6,093 bases of DNA from CAZQEZ01 sp964592475 (GTDB lineage: Bacteria; Bacteroidota; Bacteroidia; Cytophagales; Cyclobacteriaceae), in assembly GCA_964592475.1 (NCBI GenBank), contig CAZQEZ010000217.1:1-6093 (forward strand), read 5' to 3'. Under the pieces are notes generated by a model. It ran no database searches. It saw only the letters and a program-made list of their open reading frames with translations, and was not told the DNA's origin. The position numbers were made by a program, and so were the translations under genes. The stretch's first letter is position 1, and every line of letters starts with the position of its first letter. Positions 1 to 5,847 of the stretch are shown here, one piece after another.

Positions 1-842
1 TTAATGTTATTTTCAGACGCTATATTTTTCAAATATCGTACCATTCGACGATCGCAAATTACAGAGGAGTCCATAATTTTTATGGCAGCTCCTGCCCCTA
101 GTTTTGTTACTTGCTCTTGAGGTTGTGCCCCGGGTACATCATAGGCAATTGTAGTATCCAGATTAATTCCAAAATCCGGATTAATATTATGTGCAGCCAC
201 AGAAGCTCCCCGCAATCCCACTTCCTCTTGAACGGAAAACACTGCATAAACATCCATAGGTACTTCTCCTAATTCTTTGAAGGCCTTAAGCAAAACAAAA
301 ACAGAAACTCTGTTATCAATCGATTTACAATTGACACATTGGCCCATTTCAATGAGCTTACGCTCTCTGGTAATAGCATCACCAACACTTATTAATTCAT
401 CCACAGCCATTTTCTCCATGCCCAAATCAATAAAATAATCGGTAGCTTTAGGCATTTTATTTCTCTCTTCCGGAGGCATCACATGTATAGGTTTACTACC
501 CATCACTCCTACTACATCTTCTCTACCATGAATTATCACGCGCTGCGCCGTTAAAGTTTTAGGATCGAAACCTCCTAAGGTGTGAAAGCGAACAAAACCA
601 TTATCGTCAATATGATTTACAATAAAGCCTATTTCATCCATATGGGCAGTAACCATTACTTTTTGAGAATGAGAATGGCCAGATTTTTTGATTGCATACA
701 AATTACCCATATTGTCAACTTCAATGGCATCAGCGATGCTATCTAGCTGACTTATCAAAAAATTTCTTATTTTATCTTCAAATCCGGGTGCTCCCGGTAA
801 TTCACAAATTTGCTTTAGTAATAATATATCAATCTTACTCAT
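1..842 (-). CDS. M42-family metallo-aminopeptidase (3' end cut by the window edge)
   Basis: This is a cytoplasmic zinc/cobalt aminopeptidase of the M42 (FrvX/PepA-like) family, which removes N-terminal residues from short peptides; known members form large tetrahedral particles. The first 280 codons are present. Visible family motifs are His67 in HMDE (metal ligand), Asp176 in SIDNR (bridging metal ligand), the Glu206-Glu207 pair in QEEVGLRGA (general base and ligand) and Asp229 in LDTT followed by a DVPG turn. The last metal-binding His, expected near residue 310-320, falls past position 1, as do roughly 70-80 C-terminal residues. There is no signal peptide. The ATG at 842-840 overlaps the TAA of the upstream lipoprotein gene by one base, and no Shine-Dalgarno is visible, so translation is probably coupled. 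M42 members are sometimes labelled glucanases, but these residues are those of a peptidase. Family assignment is secure; substrate is not known. Confidence 0.93.
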   Translation of the reverse strand, partial: MSKIDILLLKQICELPGAPGFEDKIRNFLISQLDSIADAIEVDNMGNLYAIKKSGHSHSQKVMVTAHMDEIGFIVNHIDDNGFVRFHTLGGFDPKTLTAQRVIIHGREDVVGVMGSKPIHVMPPEERNKMPKATDYFIDLGMEKMAVDELISVGDAITRERKLIEMGQCVNCKSIDNRVSVFVLLKAFKELGEVPMDVYAVFSVQEEVGLRGASVAAHNINPDFGINLDTTIAYDVPGAQPQEQVTKLGAGAAIKIMDSSVICDRRMVRYLKNIASENNI

Positions 843-1117
843 TATTTTTTCAAAATTGCATTCCGATGAATCACAGCTTGTTTTACTTCATCATTATCAT
901 TGAGATATATAAAAACCAAATAGCTTTGATTATTCCACAAAGACTCTGTTTTTGATTCCAATTGATCTCTATATCCTATTATCACGTAATCTGTTTGAGG
1001 ATTGCCTCCTACAAATGATATTTTTTGTCCGAGCTCCATATGAGGTTCAGGACTTGTAGTAGGATTATGGCACGCAAATAATAGAGAAATGATTAACGGA
1101 AGTAAAAGGTGTTTCAT
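842..1117 (-). CDS. small putative lipoprotein, unknown function
   Basis: This encodes 91 residues. The N-terminus is a short lipoprotein-type signal: Lys2, a hydrophobic stretch at residues 4-14, and a lipobox-like LFAC ending at Cys16, with Phe at the -2 position a little unusual. Cleavage and lipidation at Cys16 would leave a 76-residue protein anchored to the inner or outer membrane. A polar linker rich in Pro, Thr and Ser (17-26) is followed by a domain of alternating hydrophobic residues (about 31-88), probably mostly beta strand. I do not recognise the family. The gene is fused to the M42 peptidase gene by a TAATG junction, so the two products are made together, which is odd because one should be on the membrane and the other in the cytoplasm. 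A terminator lies just upstream, with only about 35 bases between its T-run and the ATG. Confidence 0.8.
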   Translation of the reverse strand: MKHLLLPLIISLLFACHNPTTSPEPHMELGQKISFVGGNPQTDYVIIGYRDQLESKTESLWNNQSYLVFIYLNDNDEVKQAVIHRNAILKK

Positions 1118-1151
1118 ATCGAAAAGAAATAATTAGTATGAGGTAATTTAT

Positions 1152-1188
1152 AATAAAAAACCTTCTTCTCATAATTTTGAAAAGAAGG
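1152..1188 (-). terminator. intrinsic terminator after the histone H1-like gene
   Basis: Read on the minus strand, a 7-bp perfect stem CCTTCTT/AAGAAGG (1188-1182 pairing with 1167-1161) encloses a 14-base loop and is followed directly by TTTTTTATT. This is the layout of a rho-independent terminator, 85 bases past the stop of the histone H1-like gene. A weaker hairpin (TAGCC/GGCTA, 1248-1224) precedes it. Confidence 0.75.
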
Positions 1189-1273
1189 ATTTCCTTGAAC
1201 CGAATCGAAAAAATTTTATTAGCTAGCCAAACTCAATGGTATAGGCTAAAAAAATTATGTATCTATCTGTTTA

Positions 1274-1447
1274 TTACTTATTTTTGATATCAGTTACTTC
1301 TTTACGAATATCATGCGCTAAATCTTTGATTTGCAACATCCCTTTTCGCAATCTAGTACCAGCAGCTTTGTTTTGCTTGTTGTAAAATTTGTCAGCATCA
1401 CCTTCGATAGAGCTAATCATTTCTTTGATCTCATTGAACTTTTTCAT
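1274..1447 (-). CDS. histone H1-like nucleoid protein (Hc1-type, short Bacteroidota form)
   Basis: This is a 57-residue basic protein that begins MKKFNEIKEM and contains the segments DADKFYNKQNKAAGTRLRKG (17-36) and IKDLAHDIRKEV (40-51). That series of Lys/Arg-rich helices is, from memory, the pattern of the small Bacteroidota proteins annotated as histone H1-like or Hc1 after the chlamydial protein, which bind and help compact DNA. The frame ends in tandem stops (TAATAA). Codon choice differs from the neighbours: AAC, ATC, GGT, TAC, TTC and CGT are common here, whereas the LRR gene is dominated by A/T-ending codons, which suggests high expression. It appears to be transcribed alone, with a 404-base gap upstream and an intrinsic terminator downstream. 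A role in nucleoid structure is inferred from the family; DNA binding in Bacteroidota members is less well studied than in Chlamydia. Confidence 0.87.
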   Translation of the reverse strand: MKKFNEIKEMISSIEGDADKFYNKQNKAAGTRLRKGMLQIKDLAHDIRKEVTDIKNK

Positions 1448-1497
1448 AATACTTAATTTTTAGTTTGTTGGTCAATATTTATTATATAAAATTAATA

Positions 1498-1525
1498 AAA
1501 AATTATTGCACTTTTAAATATTCAA
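1498..1525 (-). promoter_or_regulatory. possible Bacteroidota-type promoter for the histone H1-like gene
   Basis: On the minus strand a TTG (1525-1523) is followed after 17 bases by TAATTTTT (1505-1498). This resembles the phylum's -33/-7 pattern of TTG, a spacer, then TAnnTTTG, except that the last base is T, not G. Transcription would start roughly 40-50 bases before the ATG at 1447. In such AT-rich DNA a chance match is quite possible. Confidence 0.27.
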
Positions 1526-1766
1526 GGCAGTCATTTTCTTGTAAAAGCTGAAAATTATTTACCATAATACTGCTATTATATCCTTTGCACTTGATTAATA
1601 TAAGAAGTCAAAAGAAAACAATTCCTTTAAAGTCCCAAAATTATTGTTATTCCCGAAAAAAACAAGCTTTTCGCTCACTGGAAGTTGATTTATTGGCAAT
1701 TTTATCAAATTATTTTTTTATTTAATAACTATTTCAATAATAAATATAACTATTCTAATACATTAT

Positions 1767-1800
1767 AAAAAAGCAATATTTATATATATTATATAATAGC
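1767..1800 (-). terminator. possible weak terminator of the LRR operon
   Basis: About 50 bases past the stop of the LRR gene, minus-strand RNA would carry a GC clamp (1800-1799 with 1774-1773) closing a long A/U stem that contains mismatches. A run of six T follows (1772-1767). The stem is poor, so this is tentative. Confidence 0.3.
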
Positions 1801-1816
1801 ATCAGCAATTCGATTA

Positions 1817-1838
1817 ACTACATATGCACTACATATGC
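1817..1838. repeat. tandem duplication of an 11-base unit
   Basis: The unit ACTACATATGC occurs twice in direct succession, 14 bases beyond the LRR gene's stop. Because each copy holds the palindrome CATATG, RNA could fold the two into a 6-bp stem with a 5-base loop. There is no T-run next to it. It is probably a small local duplication. Confidence 0.6.
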
Positions 1839-1851
1839 TACACCTATAAAA

Positions 1852-4335
1852 TTAATAATACATAACTTCCGCATCAGGATGATCTTCCATAAAATTTTCT
1901 ATCCTGGAAGAAGAAACTCTGGTGTTGTAAACCACCAGTTTCTTTATTGGCAAATGCTCTATATGTTTTAAATTTCTCACATCAGTATTAGCACAGTTAA
2001 TAATTTTAACTTTTTTAATATCTTTTAAAGGCTTTAAATTTCTAATTAAAGTACCAGCACAATTCAACTCTTCTAATTCCTGCCAATTTTGTAATGGATC
2101 TAGGTTTTCAATAGGTGTGTTTTCAATATTCAGATATCTTACTTTAGGCAAATACTCTAAATCTACCAATGAATTTAAAGGATTTTCAGATAAATCTATC
2201 GACTCCAGTTGATTTAATTGTGCTAAAGAAGAAATATCGTTTATTTTAGTACCACTTATTTGTAAGTTTCTCAATTTGGTGAGCATAGTCAAAGGGTTGA
2301 CCTTATCAATAGCATGATTGAACTGAATATTAATTACTCGTAAATTCACAATTTTGTGCAGATCTTCCTTACCGGGCATCATGTTATTTGTATCACTTTC
2401 ATACTCGCTATAAGCAAAAACAGCTGACAAGTGCTTTTTAAAAATATTTTTCCATTCCGGCTCTAATAGGCTCCACCACGATTGCAATTCTTTTGTTCTG
2501 TGAATTACGAGGCAATCGCGATTTTTTTCAGCAAAAGCTTCTATTTTAGCTTTTGGCATAGGTATGTTGTCACAATACAGAAATCTTAATCCATTATGAT
2601 AAATTATAGGCAATAAATTATCAACTAGGGTGCCTTCAATTTTCAATATTTTTAGCTGCCTGGAAAAACTTAACGGCCCTAAGTCATCAATTAAAGTGTT
2701 ACTTACATCTAAATATTCTAAATCTTCCAGCTCGCGAAGAGGTTCTAAACTATTTATAGAAGTATTTTTGGCTTTCAAACTTTTCAAATTTTCTAATACG
2801 CTCAAAGGTGCCAAATTATCTATATGCCCTTTACCACTGATAATAATTTTGGTAATCTGTGCCACTTGAGCTAACTGTTCCTTTTGGGGTAAGGAATCTA
2901 TCTTAACATGTTGTTTAAAAATTTGCTTCCATTCTACCGGTAAATCAAGCCACCAATTTTGCAAAACTTCCGATTTGAAAATAACTAATATGTCCGGATG
3001 GAATTTCATAAACTGATTAGCCTGAACTTTAGTAATGAGCGTACCATCACAATAAATTCGCTCTAATTTAGGCAACTCGTTTACAGGAGCTAAACTACTT
3101 ACCGGAGTGTTATTGCACACGATTATTCTTAAGTTGATGAGCGGCTGTAAGGATTTAAGGTCTTTTATTTTAGTACCTGAAAGGTTTATGACCTCTAAAA
3201 ATTGATCGTTTTCTACATAATGCAAATCATAAACAGCAGTATTAGCAATATTAAGAAAGGTAAGATTTGTCAAATTAGCAACCGCTTCTATTTCTATCAC
3301 TTTAGTTCCGGCAATATTTAAATTTTGAAGATTTTTAAGATTGGCAATAGGTTTAATACTTTTTACTTTAGTGTAAGCCAAATTAAGCTTCTTAAGTTTA
3401 TCAAAATTAGCTAATATTTCAATATCTCCAATATTGGTGTGATGGGCTACAATTTCTTGCAAATTATAAGAATATCGAAGCGGAGATAAATTACTTATTT
3501 CCGTGTGGTTGCATCGTAATGAAGTAAGGCTTGTTAGATTTCTCAAGGGTACAATATCTTTGACCCTGGTATTAGAGATGTTGAGTATTTGTAGATCTTT
3601 AAGCTTGTTAATTCCATTTAATTCATCAATGTACTGATTGCCGGATATATCTAATGTTTTAAGCTCTATAATATCTTTTAACTGAACCACCCCTACCGTA
3701 TCGTAAATTCCCAGCTGTCGCTTTAAAACTGATTGCCATTCAAAAGATAAACTTTGCCACCAATTAAGCAATTCTTCTTTTTCACTTAACTTGGTTGTAT
3801 AAATACTAACTATTTTTAAACCTTGGCTCGCTTCTTGAAAATTAATTTCTATAAATCTTGGCCTAATTGAGTTTATAGTGTCACCATCTATTGTTATGCC
3901 CGATAAATGGCGAGTTAGACTTACTAAAAAGTAAATTTGTCCTGTATCATTTATAAAATGGTTTATATCTTCCACCATTAATTCAAAAGATACGTTTTGG
4001 AAAAAGAAATCAATATCTTTTAAATAAGCCTGAACATCTTTATTGGTAACTGCCTCCCGATTTTCATCTAAATCATCTTCTATTTGTACTTCTTTATCTT
4101 CAAAAATCTTTAGATAACTCTGGTTAATAATAATTTCTTTTTCTCTGGTTGGTGTTTGGTTATTTCCTACAGTATTGAGGGTAAATTCAAGAAATGAAAT
4201 TAATTGCTCTATTTTTTCTTTATTATTTTGCAGCTCTTCATTAGTCATACCCGTTTGAGCAATAAGCTTCAATGGAACAAGAGCAAACAATAATAAAACA
4301 AATGTAATTTTTGAAAAGCTAATTTTCAAGGGCAT
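1852..4335 (-). CDS. exported leucine-rich-repeat protein with three WWxxLxxEW-LRR modules
   Basis: This 827-residue protein probably acts in the periplasm or at the cell surface by binding other proteins. Residues 1-26 are a type I signal peptide with likely cleavage at LIA/QT. Residues 28-183 form a domain resembling the 201-residue protein encoded upstream (shared DVxxYL and G-x13-G-x3-DG spacing). Three modules follow, each opened by WW-x5-EW (Trp192/193, 461/462, 620/621). They carry 10, 5 and 7 LRRs (225-445, 494-604, 665-818), and their last repeats run into caps at about 424-454, 583-613 and 797-827. The repeats are 22 residues long with consensus LxxLxIxxTxIxxLxPLxxLxx, close to the internalin/SDS22 class. 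The third cap is the C-terminus, with no type IX secretion domain or membrane anchor. The ATG lies 11 bases after the upstream stop without a clear Shine-Dalgarno, suggesting coupling. The LRR assignment is secure; the ligand is unknown. Confidence 0.92.
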   Translation of the reverse strand: MPLKISFSKITFVLLLFALVPLKLIAQTGMTNEELQNNKEKIEQLISFLEFTLNTVGNNQTPTREKEIIINQSYLKIFEDKEVQIEDDLDENREAVTNKDVQAYLKDIDFFFQNVSFELMVEDINHFINDTGQIYFLVSLTRHLSGITIDGDTINSIRPRFIEINFQEASQGLKIVSIYTTKLSEKEELLNWWQSLSFEWQSVLKRQLGIYDTVGVVQLKDIIELKTLDISGNQYIDELNGINKLKDLQILNISNTRVKDIVPLRNLTSLTSLRCNHTEISNLSPLRYSYNLQEIVAHHTNIGDIEILANFDKLKKLNLAYTKVKSIKPIANLKNLQNLNIAGTKVIEIEAVANLTNLTFLNIANTAVYDLHYVENDQFLEVINLSGTKIKDLKSLQPLINLRIIVCNNTPVSSLAPVNELPKLERIYCDGTLITKVQANQFMKFHPDILVIFKSEVLQNWWLDLPVEWKQIFKQHVKIDSLPQKEQLAQVAQITKIIISGKGHIDNLAPLSVLENLKSLKAKNTSINSLEPLRELEDLEYLDVSNTLIDDLGPLSFSRQLKILKIEGTLVDNLLPIIYHNGLRFLYCDNIPMPKAKIEAFAEKNRDCLVIHRTKELQSWWSLLEPEWKNIFKKHLSAVFAYSEYESDTNNMMPGKEDLHKIVNLRVINIQFNHAIDKVNPLTMLTKLRNLQISGTKINDISSLAQLNQLESIDLSENPLNSLVDLEYLPKVRYLNIENTPIENLDPLQNWQELEELNCAGTLIRNLKPLKDIKKVKIINCANTDVRNLKHIEHLPIKKLVVYNTRVSSSRIENFMEDHPDAEVMYY
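1855..2343 (-). repeat. LRR block 3 (7 repeats plus terminal cap)
   Basis: Coding repeats for residues 665-827. Repeat starts fall at 665, 688, 710, 732, 754, 776 and 797, that is a 23-residue lead repeat followed by 22-residue units, with one residue lost before the last. The cap, with FMEDHPDAEV, ends the protein. Confidence 0.85.
2497..2856 (-). repeat. LRR block 2 (5 repeats plus cap)
   Basis: Coding repeats for residues 494-613. Repeat starts fall at 494, 517, 539, 561 and 583. The first unit is 23 residues with HID in place of the usual turn, the rest 22. The cap carries FAEKNRDCLVI, so the HPD of the other caps is NRD here. Confidence 0.85.
2974..3663 (-). repeat. LRR block 1 (10 repeats plus cap)
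   Basis: Coding repeats for residues 225-454. Repeat starts fall at 225, 248, 270, 292, 314, 336, 358, 380, 402 and 424. After the 23-residue first unit the period is exactly 22 (66 bp) nine times over. The cap carries FMKFHPDILVI. Confidence 0.88.
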
Positions 4336-4346
4336 AAAGCTTTTGC

Positions 4347-5222
4347 TTAATTTCCGAAATAAATATAGTTTCTTAATATGTCTTTTTGATCATCCGGAAC
4401 TTTAACTAAATTAGATATAAGCCATCCTTTGTTATATCCACTCCTATTAAATTCTGAGATCTCAAAATACCAATCATCAATTTGAAAAAAATGAAACTTT
4501 ACATCTTTTACATTTTTAAATTGAAGATTAGATTGTTTAATTTCAAATAAAAACAATGATAGGTAATCAGGTTGATAATATTTGTAGGTGTACTCTTCAA
4601 TTTTTTCTTTATTTTCAAACACTCTTTGTAAATTCATAAAATCTATTTCATGACTCATTGGATGTAAAAAGACAGATGAAATAGCAGTATCTATTGCAAA
4701 AACCTTTACAAAAGGTTCAAAATAGACTTTTTCAAAAACCCATTTGTAACCTAAATTTTCCTCTTCTACTTTTAAAAACAAAATCGCGTTTTCTTCTTTT
4801 CCTTTGTATGAAACAGATGCGGTGACTTCGGCAAACCAACCATCACTACGAAAATTTAAAAATTGAGGTTCTTTATTGTTGAGCACATTCTTGACAAATT
4901 CCTTTTTAAGGTCATCAGGATAATCACTAGTAGAATTATCAAAAATATAGGGTAAAAACTGCTTTCGTAATGACTGAGCATGGTACTGTTTATCACTAGG
5001 CAGCAACTTCACCCCTTCTTCATTTTCTTCTGCATTAAAGCGTCTCAAAAATTGATTTACTTGTTTTGTCTCAGCATATAAAAATTTTTCTCCCTCAAGA
5101 TAATCGTCTACTATTTGGGCTTCAGTATTAATTGAAGAAATTAAAAAAATCAATATAAAACAGAATAAAGTAAATACCTCATGATCGACATGAGCTAGTA
5201 ATGATTTACGCAAACATTTCAA
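4347..5222 (-). CDS. exported protein of unknown function, possible duplicated fold
   Basis: This encodes 291 residues. The start is TTG at 5222-5220: a strong AAAGGAG sits 6 bases upstream, the signal peptide lies directly behind it, and no in-frame ATG occurs before residue 189. The signal peptide has an unusually long first part (1-16, with HVDHE), a hydrophobic core at 17-30 and likely cleavage at TEA/Q near residue 35. The mature protein seems to have two halves, each a helical part followed by aromatic-rich strands: roughly 37-175 (GWFAEV at 128-133, KWVFEKVYFEPF at 160-171) and 180-276 (FHFFQIDDWYFEIS at 243-256). Each half resembles a small alpha+beta, NTF2-like layout, but this is inference. 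I recall similar unnamed Bacteroidota proteins and know of no function. It lies 19 bases after the 201-residue gene and 11 before the LRR gene, so it is probably co-transcribed and works in the same compartment. Confidence 0.85.
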   Translation of the reverse strand: MKCLRKSLLAHVDHEVFTLFCFILIFLISSINTEAQIVDDYLEGEKFLYAETKQVNQFLRRFNAEENEEGVKLLPSDKQYHAQSLRKQFLPYIFDNSTSDYPDDLKKEFVKNVLNNKEPQFLNFRSDGWFAEVTASVSYKGKEENAILFLKVEEENLGYKWVFEKVYFEPFVKVFAIDTAISSVFLHPMSHEIDFMNLQRVFENKEKIEEYTYKYYQPDYLSLFLFEIKQSNLQFKNVKDVKFHFFQIDDWYFEISEFNRSGYNKGWLISNLVKVPDDQKDILRNYIYFGN

Positions 5223-5228
5223 TTGAAT

Positions 5229-5235
5229 CTCCTTT
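5229..5235 (-). promoter_or_regulatory. strong Shine-Dalgarno that fixes a TTG start
   Basis: AAAGGAG on the minus strand ends 6 bases before the TTG at 5222. It is the best ribosome-binding match in the window, in a genome where most starts have none, and it is the main support for a non-ATG start here. Confidence 0.7.
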
Positions 5236-5241
5236 ATCTAA

Positions 5242-5847
5242 TTAGGGCATGGTTTCTGTAACCCTTACATCTCCCAACAGTACATCCCAGAAATCTATCA
5301 TTCTACCTCCTATTTGCGTTTGTTTTTTCTCCACAAATATAGTGATGTCTTTTTTGGTAGTATCTTTGTACTGCAAACCATCTTCTGAATAACCTTCAAA
5401 TCGTTGATAAATTGTGATTACTCCCACATATCTTCCATCGGGTTGTCTTTCCAGGTCACTGATATATTCTATATTATACCAATTTATGGTTACCCTGTCA
5501 TAATTAAGCGCCATTAAACGTTCCAGATAAGTGCGTACATCATAATATCGTACTTCTTCCCTTACCAATGACGAAACACCTATTTGACTACCTTCACTAA
5601 ATAATTCCAAAGTACGTTCAATTACTCTATTTGCTTCGGAAAATTGTGTTTCTTTACTTCCAATTATGCTAATGTATTTACTAAGATCTCTTACTTTTTC
5701 CATAGCAAGAGAATCAATGGCTTGCTTTCTTTCTGGGCTTATAGAATTCTGAGCATATGCTTGAAAAACAGAAAAAGTAATTGCCAGGACAAAAATAAAC
5801 TTGAATGATTGTAATGATATTATTCTTTTCATCTTTTTATTTTTCAT
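5242..5847 (-). CDS. exported protein of unknown function, related to the N-domain of the LRR protein
   Basis: This encodes 201 residues with a type I signal peptide: basic start, hydrophobic core at about 16-29, AYA/Q cleavage after residue 32. The mature protein is a helical region (36-62 and 70-84) followed by a strand-rich domain. Its DVRTYL (103-108) and the spacing G138-x13-G152-x3-DG156/157-x10-I168-x-I170 are mirrored in residues 100-164 of the LRR protein, with no gap from G138 on, so the two probably share a fold. I do not recognise a named family. The ATG at 5847 overlaps the upstream gene by 11 bases and has AAGGA only 3 bases ahead. A second in-frame ATG at 5832 would remove the overlap and keep an intact signal peptide, so the start is uncertain by five residues. 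The protein is probably soluble in the periplasm. Confidence 0.85.
   Translation of the reverse strand: MKNKKMKRIISLQSFKFIFVLAITFSVFQAYAQNSISPERKQAIDSLAMEKVRDLSKYISIIGSKETQFSEANRVIERTLELFSEGSQIGVSSLVREEVRYYDVRTYLERLMALNYDRVTINWYNIEYISDLERQPDGRYVGVITIYQRFEGYSEDGLQYKDTTKKDITIFVEKKQTQIGGRMIDFWDVLLGDVRVTETMP

Larger units (their letters stand above)
1448..1851. other. 404-base AT-rich intergenic region
   Basis: This separates the end of the LRR gene from the histone H1-like gene. It has no ORF of normal length and no RNA gene that I can recognise. Its contents are a tandem 11-base duplication (1817-1838), an AT-rich hairpin with a T-run (1767-1800), a possible promoter (1498-1525), and on the minus strand a 34-codon open frame ending at about 1503 with an ATG at 1565-1563 that would give only 20 residues. 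No run of DnaA boxes or inverted repeats suggestive of an origin was seen. Confidence 0.7.

Noticed and set aside
692..955. Plus-strand open frame of 87 codons
   Set aside because: It lies opposite the junction of the lipoprotein and M42 genes, both well supported on the other strand, and its translation has no recognisable features.
1224..1248. TAGCC/GGCTA hairpin as a second terminator
   Set aside because: The stem is only 5 bp with a long loop, and on the minus strand the T-run starts several bases away; the hairpin at 1161-1188 is much better placed.
1700..1851. AT-rich stretch as a replication origin or phage attachment site
   Set aside because: No DnaA-box series, iterons, tRNA end or integrase gene was seen; high AT content is normal for gaps in such genomes.
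2630..2869. Plus-strand open frame of 79 codons
   Set aside because: It is the antisense of LRR block 2; the leucine repeats read backwards create long open frames without coding meaning.
1855..3663. 66-base periodic pattern as a CRISPR array or DNA satellite
   Set aside because: The period is that of 22-residue LRR units in a continuous reading frame, and the repeats agree in protein but not in exact DNA sequence.
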